Below are positions 47,566 to 55,982 of a stretch of 64,000 bases of DNA, one piece after another (position 1 is the stretch's first letter; the number at the start of each line of letters is the position of its first letter). Both the position numbers and the translations under genes were made by a program. This stretch comes from an uncultured Methanobacterium sp. (GTDB lineage: Archaea > Methanobacteriota > Methanobacteria > Methanobacteriales > Methanobacteriaceae): assembly GCF_963666025.1 (NCBI RefSeq), contig NZ_OY762552.1, positions 2,444,501-2,508,500 on the forward strand, given 5' to 3'. The notes beneath the pieces are model-generated. The model made no database searches. It was not told the origin of the DNA and saw only the letters and a list, made by a program, of their open reading frames with translations.

Positions 47566-49611
47566 ATGACGAGTTTCACTATTTTTAAGAATGATAATCC
47601 AATTTCTAAAAACCGTATAATCAAATATCTAAAAGAAAATAGCTGGCTTTTAATGTTAATTGCCCTTTTTATTTTCTCATTTGTACTTGATATCTTTGTT
47701 TTAACCCGTTATTCATTATCTTATGGAATTGACGGTGCATTTTACGATATTCAGATTAGAAATATATTGCAACATGGATTTCCAATGAGTAACGATCCAC
47801 CACTGGTATACTATCTTTTAACCCCCTTTGTGGTCCTGTTTGGGAACTCATTTTTAGGAGTTAAAATAGGAATGGCATTGATGGGCTCCTTACTGGTTTT
47901 TCCTGCTTATTTACTCACTGAATGTTACACTAAGGAAAAGGTGGGAGGATCTAAGATTCCTGCACTCTTGAGTGCCTTTATGGTTACGGTTAATGTGAAT
48001 TACTTCGCGCTCTTAGGAGATTTTTTACAGAACCTGGTGGGAGTTCTTTTCCTTTCAGTGTTCATGTACCTTGCAGTAATGTGGTTTGCAGATATCACTA
48101 AATGGAAAAAATACGGTGTTTTAACAGTTCTGTTTCTATGCCTAAACCTTTTAACTCATATTTATACCGGAGCGGTAGCAGTCACTCTATTTTTTTCACT
48201 TTTAATTTTTAGTATAGTGTTTAAAACATTCAAGGCTCGCAGATTACCAATTTTTGACCTTAAAATTTTAGGGTTATTAACTGCACTGGTACTGGCCTTT
48301 GTTGTAGTCCTCTTTTCAACTTATCCAGTCATGTATACTAAATTCCACACTGTGTTATTTTCCATCAACTCTTCGGCCACACAAACCGGGGGGATGGTAA
48401 TGGGAATAAGCACATCTGTCTCAGGAGAAATCTTCCTAAGTCTCCCTTACTTACTGGGAATAGCAGCTGCTCTCATTATACTTTATAGAGGATTGAAGGA
48501 AAAAATCACACCTATCCTTCCACCTAAGATAGATGGGACTTTTAAGATGGATAGATCCAAAGTGGATGAAACTATTTCTGATGTTAAGAATAAAATTCTG
48601 GCTTCTAAAATGAATAAAAATACATTACTGGCATGGGTCTATCTTTCACTGGCTCTTGCTCTAGCAGTTTTACTATTAATACCTGCATCGGATTACCAAT
48701 CCCGGTTTCTTTTACTGGCATTTGTACCGGTGGCGCTTTTGGTTCCATTGGGATTGAAATTTCTGGAAACAGAGTTTCTGGGAAGATATCATCGAAAGAC
48801 TTTAACCACAATCTTAGTTGCAGGAGTTGCCCTGATATTTGCATTTTCCTGCTTCTTCACTGCTTCAGAATCTTTAAACAATCTGGAACCCACCATAACT
48901 TTCCAGCAGTACAATGAATTACTGGAGATAAAAGCCAGCTTTGCCAATGTAACTAATGAAAACATGGTTATAGTGGCATCTGATTTTCAAAATAAGTACT
49001 GGGTGGAATATGTTCTGGGTGATGTTGGAAACGGTAATAATGTCACGGTGGTGGAGAATGTTCAGAATGTTCAGGAAAGTTATCAAAACAGCACCATATA
49101 TGCAATAAGTGCCCAGAGCAATCAAACATCTTCTTCCCAGTCTGCTAAAATTTCAGGAACCAATGGGGTGAGATCTGCAGGGTCCAGTTTTGATGGAAAT
49201 TATTCTTTGAGTTTCCTGTTACCTTACGGGCCACCAATTCTCCCCAACTCTCTGGATATGATACCTAACTTTAGCAGTGGATCACAAAACCCTCAGAATT
49301 CAACACATGACGACAAACAACCCGCTGGTGGTAGGGCTAACAATAGCAACGGTCCGGGGAATATGACCTCTGATGGTGGGGTTGGAATGACCTTTAATGG
49401 TGGGGCTCCTGGAAACCTGCCTGCTAACAATAACCAGACTAACAACACTATGCAGCCGCCTGGAAACATGAATAACCAGACTAATCCTTTTCAGGGAAAC
49501 ATGGGTGCGGGACGCGCTGATGAAACACGTCAAAGTGTAGATTCATTAATCAGTTCTGGTACCACAATTTTCAGTGGTAATTATTTCAAAATAACCAGGA
49601 TAACACTTTAA
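47566..49611 (+). CDS. GT39-like membrane glycosyltransferase with low-complexity tail
   Basis: A 681-residue membrane protein. Its first loop DGAFYDIQIRNILQHGFPMSNDPP and the following helices fit the GT-C fold (dolichyl-phosphate-mannose mannosyltransferase-like), in which the Asp is catalytic. About 11 helices extend to residue 440. An extracellular region follows, containing an Asn/Gly/Pro-rich low-complexity insert (about 545-650) with many N-glycosylation sequons. The protein ends TTIFSGNYFKITRITL, like ordinary family members. It probably adds sugars to surface proteins or lipids. AGGGG precedes the ATG, and a hairpin terminator follows. Confidence 0.75.
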   Translation: MTSFTIFKNDNPISKNRIIKYLKENSWLLMLIALFIFSFVLDIFVLTRYSLSYGIDGAFYDIQIRNILQHGFPMSNDPPLVYYLLTPFVVLFGNSFLGVKIGMALMGSLLVFPAYLLTECYTKEKVGGSKIPALLSAFMVTVNVNYFALLGDFLQNLVGVLFLSVFMYLAVMWFADITKWKKYGVLTVLFLCLNLLTHIYTGAVAVTLFFSLLIFSIVFKTFKARRLPIFDLKILGLLTALVLAFVVVLFSTYPVMYTKFHTVLFSINSSATQTGGMVMGISTSVSGEIFLSLPYLLGIAAALIILYRGLKEKITPILPPKIDGTFKMDRSKVDETISDVKNKILASKMNKNTLLAWVYLSLALALAVLLLIPASDYQSRFLLLAFVPVALLVPLGLKFLETEFLGRYHRKTLTTILVAGVALIFAFSCFFTASESLNNLEPTITFQQYNELLEIKASFANVTNENMVIVASDFQNKYWVEYVLGDVGNGNNVTVVENVQNVQESYQNSTIYAISAQSNQTSSSQSAKISGTNGVRSAGSSFDGNYSLSFLLPYGPPILPNSLDMIPNFSSGSQNPQNSTHDDKQPAGGRANNSNGPGNMTSDGGVGMTFNGGAPGNLPANNNQTNNTMQPPGNMNNQTNPFQGNMGAGRADETRQSVDSLISSGTTIFSGNYFKITRITL

Positions 49612-49638
49612 ATAACAAGAACTTCGGTTAATTTAAAA

Positions 49639-49692
49639 AAATCCCGTGTATTGATTGACTTTAGGTTAATAACCGGGATTTATGATTTTTTT
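49639..49692 (+). terminator. Hairpin terminator with T-tract
   Basis: AAATCCCG (49639-49646) pairs with CGGGATTT (49674-49681), followed by a run of eight or more T ending near 49693. It lies 30 bases after the glycosyltransferase stop. Confidence 0.6.
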
Positions 49693-49829
49693 TTGAGGAC
49701 AATTTGTCCCAGGATTATAAAAATATCCTACGTAATCTAAAACATCCTGTGATGATTATAAAATAATTTGTAAAATTAATAGAAAATTAAACTAATTGGT
49801 AGTTAAACTAATCATGGTTTTAACATTCA

Positions 49830-50180
49830 TTATTCTTTTTTAAAGTCCAGTATTGCTCTAACCATGGGAATTTCCTGATCGATATCCACTGAAAGTGGAG
49901 GGCCTTCATCAAGATACATGGAACTTAAAATGAAATTACCCGATGTTTCTTTTATGAAATCACTTTCCAGAGCATTTTCTGTTTCCATGAAGAATTTATC
50001 CTTTTCACTATCCTTAAAAAAATCTTTGACTTTTTTAGAATCAGTTCCAATAACTCGTAGAATGATCATAAGATGATTATCGCCTGAGAAATGGAAATCC
50101 TTGATAAACTCATCAGGAACGATAATTTCACTCAATGATCCTTTTATCTCTCTTTTGAAAGTTATGAATGTAGGAGCCAT
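49830..50180 (-). CDS. Hypothetical protein, 116 residues
   Basis: A soluble 116-residue acidic protein (GSLSEIIVPDEFIKDFHFSG, then LRVIGTDSKKVKDFFKDS). It has no recognisable domain, signal or metal motif. AGGTGATGG before the ATG gives a good start, and codon use looks native. It is monocistronic and convergent with the glycosyltransferase. I do not recognise the family. Confidence 0.55.
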   Translation of the reverse strand: MAPTFITFKREIKGSLSEIIVPDEFIKDFHFSGDNHLMIILRVIGTDSKKVKDFFKDSEKDKFFMETENALESDFIKETSGNFILSSMYLDEGPPLSVDIDQEIPMVRAILDFKKE

Positions 50181-50660
50181 TTGCCATCACCTTCATCTTA
50201 TTTTTAAACCATTATTTTAAACTATTATCCATTTTTTTTAGATTCCAAATTTTGCGAATCCATATGTTCCCGTAAATCCGGTCTTCTCATTCCAGGTTTA
50301 ACCTCATTTCATGTTTGATATTATATGAGTACTGATTATTATATCTTTATTAAGATGTATTCTCCTCTTTTTAAGATATAATTGAGTATCAGGGGCTATG
50401 GAAATGGATGAAAATTTGTGTTAAGAAATATGTGGTTTTGGGAAAATATTAGATCTGTAGTGCATTGTCAGATTGTAATATCAATCATCATCTATTTATG
50501 TTAAACTCTAATGGAAGTTTTCATTGCCATTTAATTACCAGTAAGCAACTGTAGGTTCCTGTTTGTTGGATTAATCGATAAAGTATATATAAAAAGTAGT
50601 TGTTCATTAATTATAATGATAAATAATTGCTGGTATAAATAATGCAAAGGAGGTGAGAAA
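50181..50660. other. Intergenic with symporter-locus promoter at right end
   Basis: About 480 A+T-rich bases between divergent genes. No gene is seen in the left 400 bases; the right end contains the TATA box and palindrome described separately. Confidence 0.5.
50584..50619 (+). promoter_or_regulatory. Promoter of symporter locus 2 with shared palindrome
   Basis: TATA box TATATATAAA (50584-50593), then the palindrome TCATTAATTATAATGA at 50604-50619, over the expected transcription start. It differs at one central base from the site at 10320-10335 before symporter 1. The two promoters therefore probably answer to one regulator. Confidence 0.6.
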
Positions 50661-50870
50661 TTGGTTCTAGGAATAAACGACCCCTGGATATGGGGTGCAT
50701 ATATTGGATGCATTCTGGCAACTCTTTTATGTGTTGTTTACGGTATCATAAACTGGAATAAAGGCGGCGAAGATGAAGAACAAGAAATAAAAGAAGAAGT
50801 GGATTGGCATAAGAAAGAAAAAGAAATGCAAGAGAAAGAATTGGGTCTTTGGGATGAAGAAGATGCTTGA
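50661..50870 (+). CDS. Symporter small accessory protein
   Basis: A 69-residue protein: short N-terminal PWIWGAYIGC, one transmembrane helix (CILATLLCVVYGIINWN), then a highly charged Glu/Lys tail (EEVDWHKKEKEMQEKELG). This is the pattern of the small proteins encoded just before sodium:solute symporters in archaea and bacteria. AAGGAGGTGA strongly supports the TTG start at 50661. It precedes the symporter by about 40 bases and is presumably cotranscribed; it may stabilise or regulate the carrier. Symporter 1 at 10367 lacks such a gene. Confidence 0.82.
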   Translation: MVLGINDPWIWGAYIGCILATLLCVVYGIINWNKGGEDEEQEIKEEVDWHKKEKEMQEKELGLWDEEDA

Positions 50871-50912
50871 TCATCTAAGTATATTCATAAAATACGATAG
50901 GTTGTGGATTAT

Positions 50913-52511
50913 ATGAATGATTTGTTGATATTGAGTATTGTAGTTTTAATATACTTACTTATAACTGGTTATGTGGGTTACGTAGCCTGGAGGCGAACCA
51001 AAACTGCCGATGACTACTTGGTGGCAGGCAGGGAAACCCATCCATTTATAATGGCCTTGAGTTACGGGGCAACCTTCATCAGTACCGCTGCTATTGTTGG
51101 TTTTGGTGGTACAGCTGGGGTCTATGGGATGGGTCTTTTATGGCTCACCTTCCTGAACATACTGGTGGGTATTTTTATAGCCTTTGTATTCTTTGGTAAA
51201 CGAACCCGGAAAATGGGACACAACTTGGGAGCCCTCACTTTCCCGGAATTTTTATCCAAACGTTTTGATAGTAGATTTATACAGTACTTCAGTGGACTGG
51301 TTATATTTTTCGGAATGACTCTATATGCATCAGTGGTTCTCATTGGTATGGCCAGATTCGCAGAAACAACTCTTAGTATCGATTATAATATAGCTTTAGT
51401 TGTGCTGGCACTCATAGTTGCTCTTTACGTTATTTTCGGTGGAATAAGAGGTGTGATGTACACCGATGCCTTGCAGGGTACCATAATGTTCGTGGGAATG
51501 TTTATACTTCTGGTGGCCACCTACTGGATACTGGGTGGAGTTACTGATGCCAACCAGGCCCTTACTAACCTGGTTAATGTAGTACCGGCTAAAGCCACTG
51601 CAGCGGCCACAGCGACAGGTTTCACAGGGTGGACATCCATGCCTGCATTGGGAAGCCCCTTCTGGTGGACCTTGGTCAGTACACTGATCCTGGGAGTGGG
51701 AATAGGAGTTCTATCACAGCCACAGCTTGTTGTACGTTTTATGACTGTTAAATCCAACAAGGAACTCAACAGGGCTGTACTCATTGGTGGAATTTTCATT
51801 CTTCTTATGACTGGAACTGCTTTCATTGTTGGTGCCCTTTCCAATGTGTATTTCTTTGATACGGTGGGAAAACTGGCTATACAAGTTACAAATGGTAATG
51901 CAGACTCAATTATTCCTGCGTTCATCACTGCTGCCATGCCCTTATGGTTTGCGTACCTATTCATGATAACTCTCCTGTCAGCGGCTATGTCCACCCTCAG
52001 TGCACAGGTACACACCCAAGGAACTGCACTGGGAAGAGATATCTATGAAACAGTGACCAATAAAACAGGAGGAGCTTCAGTAATGGTTGCTCGACTTGGA
52101 ATTGCCATTGCAATGATCATTGCAGTTATAATGGGATTCATACTCCCCACCAACATAATTGCAGTGGGTACATCCATGTGGTTCTCCATAACTGCAGCAG
52201 CATTCCTCTCCATGTACGTATTTGCCCTTTTCTGGAAAGGCTGCACCAAAGCCGGTGCCATATCTGGATTAGTGGTAGGGACCTTGATCAGTTTATTCTG
52301 GCTGGTGTTCGAGTACAAAAAATCAGCAGAAGCACTGGGAATTGCTAAAGCAATAACTGGACATGCCATGTTATCAACTTCCTTGCCATGGCCAACAGTG
52401 GACCCCATAATAATTGCTTTACCAATTGCTTTTGTGGTTACAGTTGTAGTGAGCCTTTTAACCAAAAAACCCAGTAAAGAACACATGGAAAAATGTTTTG
52501 AAGGGGTGTAA
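50913..52511 (+). CDS. Sodium:solute symporter (SSS family), paralogue 2
   Basis: About 532 residues, nearly colinear with the symporter at 10367 (both share GYVGYVAWRRTK and ADDYLVAGRETHPFIMALSY). Differences gather in the loop near residues 300-325 and the last helices. The fold has about 13 helices and sodium drives uptake; the substrate is unknown. AGGT ten bases before the ATG at 50913 fixes the start (a GTG at 50904 is in frame). It is downstream of the small accessory gene, and a hairpin terminator follows the stop. High nucleotide similarity suggests a duplication within this lineage. Confidence 0.88.
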   Translation: MNDLLILSIVVLIYLLITGYVGYVAWRRTKTADDYLVAGRETHPFIMALSYGATFISTAAIVGFGGTAGVYGMGLLWLTFLNILVGIFIAFVFFGKRTRKMGHNLGALTFPEFLSKRFDSRFIQYFSGLVIFFGMTLYASVVLIGMARFAETTLSIDYNIALVVLALIVALYVIFGGIRGVMYTDALQGTIMFVGMFILLVATYWILGGVTDANQALTNLVNVVPAKATAAATATGFTGWTSMPALGSPFWWTLVSTLILGVGIGVLSQPQLVVRFMTVKSNKELNRAVLIGGIFILLMTGTAFIVGALSNVYFFDTVGKLAIQVTNGNADSIIPAFITAAMPLWFAYLFMITLLSAAMSTLSAQVHTQGTALGRDIYETVTNKTGGASVMVARLGIAIAMIIAVIMGFILPTNIIAVGTSMWFSITAAAFLSMYVFALFWKGCTKAGAISGLVVGTLISLFWLVFEYKKSAEALGIAKAITGHAMLSTSLPWPTVDPIIIALPIAFVVTVVVSLLTKKPSKEHMEKCFEGV

Positions 52512-52518
52512 ATTTCAG

Positions 52519-52535
52519 GGAGTTTAACAAACTCC
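52519..52535 (+). terminator. Hairpin terminator after symporter 2
   Basis: GGAGTTTAACAAACTCC is a perfect 7-bp stem with a three-base loop, starting 7 bases after the stop codon and followed by T-rich sequence. Confidence 0.6.
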
Positions 52536-52750
52536 TTGCCCTACATTTTTCCCTTTAATTTTTAAATAACCCTTGCTTTTTTAAATTAAAATAATATTAA
52601 CATTCATCCTAACATTCCATATGTTTTAATCATTTTCCAGCACTGAAACTATAAGTACTTCTTGAAACTTACTTATTATGATTGAATTTGATCTTTTTAT
52701 TGGTAGCTAATTTTTAGGAGCTACTCTGCATATGTAACCGAGGTGATACT

Positions 52751-53014
52751 ATGAGGATTGTGCAAGAAATTGTTGGAAAAGAAGTTTTAGACAGTTCAGC
52801 AGTGGTTATTGGAAGAGTTAAGGATTTGGAAGTTAATTTCATCACCAATGAAATCGAATCATTCATAGTGGGAAAAGGAGGCATATCTGAGGGATTAGGA
52901 TTGTCTAAAGGTGAAACAATCGTTCCTTATGATATGGTGAGTAAGATTGGGGATAAGATACTTCTTAAAAGCCGGGATGAAGGAACCAGCAATGAATCCA
53001 GTTATGACTTTTAA
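52751..53014 (+). CDS. PRC-barrel domain protein
   Basis: An 87-residue single-domain PRC-barrel: EIVGKEVLDSSAVVIGRVKDLEVNFITNEIESFIVG, then IVPYDMVSKIGDKILLK. Stand-alone archaeal PRC-barrels are associated with cell division (CdvB-like regulators, SepF partners) or RNA metabolism; which applies here cannot be told. GAGGTGATACT precedes the ATG. It is the first of three small + strand genes ending in pyrE, with gaps of about 160 and 190 bases. Confidence 0.85.
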   Translation: MRIVQEIVGKEVLDSSAVVIGRVKDLEVNFITNEIESFIVGKGGISEGLGLSKGETIVPYDMVSKIGDKILLKSRDEGTSNESSYDF

Positions 53015-53173
53015 TTGATTAAATTTTTCAAACCAATTTTTTAAATTAAATTATAATTTTTTTATTCCTACAGATATTTTATATTCCTTGGATATCATTT
53101 CACTTCAATAAATTCCCTTTCAATACTTCAGTATTTCACTTCGATTATTATTAACTAAATGTAGGTGACATCT

Positions 53174-53320
53174 TTGGAAGTTCGAGGTATCTGTACTATC
53201 TGTGGCCAGCCGGGTAAGATGTATACTTGTTCACTTTGTGGTAGTCTGGTTTGTGTGAAATGTTTTCAATGGAAACAGGGAGTATGCCAGCGCTGTCAAA
53301 GGGGATTGAAAGTCCATTAA
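53174..53320 (+). CDS. Small four-CxxC zinc-finger protein
   Basis: A 48-residue protein that is easy to miss. It has four CxxC pairs in order: CTIC (7-10), CSLC (19-22), CVKC (27-30) and CQRC (38-41), spaced to bind two zinc ions in a cross-brace or B-box/HIT-like fold. The start is TTG, with AGGTGACATC directly before it; an upstream ATG is followed at once by TAG. It is the gene before pyrE. The residue pattern cannot arise by chance in noncoding DNA, so a real gene is very likely; function unknown, perhaps nucleic-acid or protein binding. Confidence 0.75.
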   Translation: MEVRGICTICGQPGKMYTCSLCGSLVCVKCFQWKQGVCQRCQRGLKVH

Positions 53321-53510
53321 ATAGCTGTTATAACTTTGTAACTGTTATAAATTATATGGAATATAAAGATAATTATGCGAATTACAAATAAGGCCATAAT
53401 TCCAGCACTATGATATTAAATATTGATAAATTCAATTAACATACTTCTTATTCGTAATAATGGGAATAAAACCACTACATTGGATTAAAACAGTAAATGG
53501 AATGATGTTA

Positions 53511-54044
53511 ATGGTAATTAAACAGGAAAAAGAAAACTTAATAAACTTATTAAAAGTTAATCAGGTTATTAAATTTGGTAAATTCACTCTTTCCTCCGGC
53601 AGGGAAAGTGATTACTATGTGGACATGAAAAAAGCCATCACTGACCCTCAGATCCTTTCCCAGGTTGCTAAAATTATTTCTCATATTATCAGTGATGATA
53701 ATATTGACTTGGTGGCGGGACCTGCTCTGGGAGCTGTGCCCATTGCAACGGCAGTGGCCCTGCACTCAGGTATACCAATGCTCATGATTCGCAAAGCAAA
53801 GAAGGATTATGGAACATCCCAACTTATTGAGGGAGAATTAAAAGAAGGGGATAGAGTCATAGTTGTTGAAGATGTTACAACCACAGGTAATTCCCTTTTA
53901 AAAGCTGTTAAAGCTGTTCAGGATAACGGGGGAATTGTGGAGAGAACCTTTGTGGTGGTGGATCGCCAAGAAGGAGCTGTGGAAGAGCTGAAGAAGGAAG
54001 GAATAATTTTAGAACCACTGGTATCAATTAGTGATTTTAAATAG
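53511..54044 (+). CDS. pyrE: Orotate phosphoribosyltransferase
   Basis: About 177 residues (family length about 180). FGKFTLSSGRESDYYVDMKKA is the orotate-site region, GPALGAVPIATAVAL follows, and the PRPP motif is VIVVEDVTTTGNSLLKA. It converts orotate and PRPP to OMP in pyrimidine synthesis. An ATG at 53460 would add 17 residues with no family match (MGIKPLHWIKTVNGMML); the ATG at 53511 gives the usual start MVIKQEKENLINLL, although its ribosome site is weak. No other pyr gene is adjacent. Confidence 0.9.
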   Translation: MVIKQEKENLINLLKVNQVIKFGKFTLSSGRESDYYVDMKKAITDPQILSQVAKIISHIISDDNIDLVAGPALGAVPIATAVALHSGIPMLMIRKAKKDYGTSQLIEGELKEGDRVIVVEDVTTTGNSLLKAVKAVQDNGGIVERTFVVVDRQEGAVEELKKEGIILEPLVSISDFK

Positions 54045-54195
54045 ATTTTTTACAGTTTATTAATTCCAGTTACTCCTTTTTTACCTACAAGTTACTCTTT
54101 TTTACCCACCAGGTACCGTTTTTCCACAATTTTTTTCTGGATGGAACTTGGTAATCTTAATTTGAAGTTCTTAACCTAATTCAACTGGTTCTATA

Positions 54196-54735
54196 TCATT
54201 GTGTCATGTGTTTCACCAGATGCCCCATTTCTGGTTTTATTATTTTCATTCCCAGCTGAACTGCATTGGGTGAACCGGGTAATGCCACCAGCAGTGTTTC
54301 ATTCCAAACCCCGGCTGTTGCTCTGGTCATTATGGCACCGGTTCCCAGTTCTTTATAAGTTTCTGCCCTGAAAATTTCCCCGAAACCATTTAATTCCTTT
54401 TCAAAGAGGGGATTAATGGTTTCAATGGTAATGTCCCGTTTCCCAATTCCAGTACCTCCTGTGCTGATAATGATTTGGGCACCTTGATTACTAATTTTTT
54501 CCAGAGTATCCAACAGTTGATTGGTATCATCAGGTATAACCTGGTATGCCACTATTTCATGCTGGCCTTCCAGTGAGTCTATTATAATCTTACCGGAAAG
54601 ATCCTCCTGATTGGAAACAAAATTTGAATCTTTCGGTTTGGATGAACTGGATTTTGAGTCACTTAAAGTAATTATCCCTACTTTAACCCTCAGAGGGCTG
54701 TGTTTTTTATGTTCTTCCATGGTTTTACTTTTCAT
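54196..54735 (-). CDS. moaB: Molybdopterin biosynthesis protein MoaB/MogA
   Basis: A 179-residue MoaB/MogA-family protein that adenylylates molybdopterin before molybdenum or tungsten insertion. Signatures are VGIITLSDSK at the start, IISTGGTGIGKRDITIE near 88-104, and the end region ATAGVWNETLLVALPGSPNAVQLG. Methanogens need this cofactor for formylmethanofuran dehydrogenase. AAGGTGGAAT precedes the ATG. There is a Ser/Lys-rich insert near 24-42 (SDSKSSSSKPKDSN) longer than usual. Convergent with pyrE. Confidence 0.9.
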   Translation of the reverse strand: MKSKTMEEHKKHSPLRVKVGIITLSDSKSSSSKPKDSNFVSNQEDLSGKIIIDSLEGQHEIVAYQVIPDDTNQLLDTLEKISNQGAQIIISTGGTGIGKRDITIETINPLFEKELNGFGEIFRAETYKELGTGAIMTRATAGVWNETLLVALPGSPNAVQLGMKIIKPEMGHLVKHMTQ

Positions 54736-55252
54736 ATTCCACCTTTTTTTGGATTGTAAATTATAGATAATCCTGGCTATATAGTAATATTTAGGGGGAA
54801 TACTAATTAATTAATGATGGTAAGTCAAGTACAAAAAATAAATATCATTTTAAAAAGCCCTTAAAAGCCAAGTCACTTAAAAAAATTCAGGGAGACTAAA
54901 ATTCTCAAATCATTAAATAAAACAAATATAAAGAGTTAATATGATCTTTAGTGCAAGGGAGGACATTAGGTCCAATTCGGAGGCGGTTTTTCATAGGCGA
55001 AAAATTGTGAACGGAATCTAATGCCACCCTCCCTCAACAAATAATCTGTTGTTTTAGTAACATAAAAACATTTCTCCTGAGTTAAGAGGAAGTTTCAAAA
55101 CCAGTTTAAATTTGATTAATAATTAAATAATCGCTTAAAATTACTAATATTTAAAAATAATTGGTTTTGGATAATTTTATAAATTTAGGGTATAAAAATA
55201 TTTAGGGTACCATCATGGATAGGGTCCTATTTGAGAGTTTAGGGTGAACATT
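54736..55252. other. Intergenic region with structured RNA candidate
   Basis: Divergent gap between moaB and nob1. It contains a TATA box and a strong hairpin (see the RNA entry); the rest is A+T-rich without visible genes. Confidence 0.5.
54951..55042 (+). ncRNA. Candidate structured small RNA
   Basis: A TATA element (AAATATAAAG, 54925-54934) sits about 25 bases before a G+C-richer island in an A+T-rich gap. AGGGAGG (54956-54962) pairs with CCTCCCT (55028-55034), and CATTAG (54964-54969) with CTAATG (55018-55023). The apical part CGGTTTTTC (54983-54991) pairs with GAAAAATTG (54998-55006, with G-U pairs). A GA-containing internal loop could be a kink-turn, and ACA at 55037-55039 follows the basal stem, as in H/ACA guides. 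The class is uncertain; the stem itself is clear. Confidence 0.5.
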
Positions 55253-55753
55253 ATGAAAGAGAAAGTTTATGTTCTGGATGCATCCGGAATTATTGGGGGT
55301 TTTATTTCCTCAAAACACAAAAACATCACAAGCAGTGCGGTTATATCTGAAATTAAAGATTTAAAGTCCCAAATAGCCCTGCAATCTGCTTTGGATCAGG
55401 GTAATATTATTATTGAAGAACCGGATTCGGGTGCACTGAATAAGGTTCAAGGTGCAATTGAAAACTCTGGAGATATTTTAAGATTATCTGAAGTGGATAA
55501 GACGTTAGTGGCCCTAGCACTAAGTCTCACTAAAAAATATAGTCCTACAGTAGTCACTGATGATTATTCCATACAGAACATCCTGAAAATTCTAGAAATC
55601 CCTTACAGAAGTGTTTTAACAGAGGGAATCAGAGAGATATACGGATGGATCAAAATATGCAGAGGTTGCAGAAAGAAATACCCATCAAATTATCAATGGG
55701 ATGATTGTGAGATTTGTGGGTCAACTGTTTATCGTAAAAGAATCAAAAAATAA
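55253..55753 (+). CDS. nob1: rRNA maturation endonuclease Nob1
   Basis: About 166 residues: an N-terminal PIN nuclease domain with acidic residues in VLDASGIIGG, EVDKTLVALAL and TVVTDDYSIQN, and a C-terminal zinc ribbon CRGCRKKY ... CEICGSTVY. Nob1 makes the final 3' cut of 16S rRNA in the pre-30S particle. A GTG at 55244 is in frame, but GGGTGAAC is the ribosome site for the ATG at 55253. Lies downstream of the RNA candidate. Confidence 0.9.
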   Translation: MKEKVYVLDASGIIGGFISSKHKNITSSAVISEIKDLKSQIALQSALDQGNIIIEEPDSGALNKVQGAIENSGDILRLSEVDKTLVALALSLTKKYSPTVVTDDYSIQNILKILEIPYRSVLTEGIREIYGWIKICRGCRKKYPSNYQWDDCEICGSTVYRKRIKK

Positions 55754-55982
55754 TTGCCTGATTGGAATTAAAATAATCGTCTGATTGGAATTAAAGTTTT
55801 ATTCATACATTCATGTCTAAAACGAATTTCATTCATTTCTAAAGGGATTAAAATTCAAAAAAAAGGATTCCATGATCGGTAATATTCCAATGATCTGTAA
55901 ATAAAAAGATTTTAACTTTAATAACCGAGTTTCCTTAATTTTTGAGGTAATTATAATAAACATTGCGATTCAAGGTGAACTA

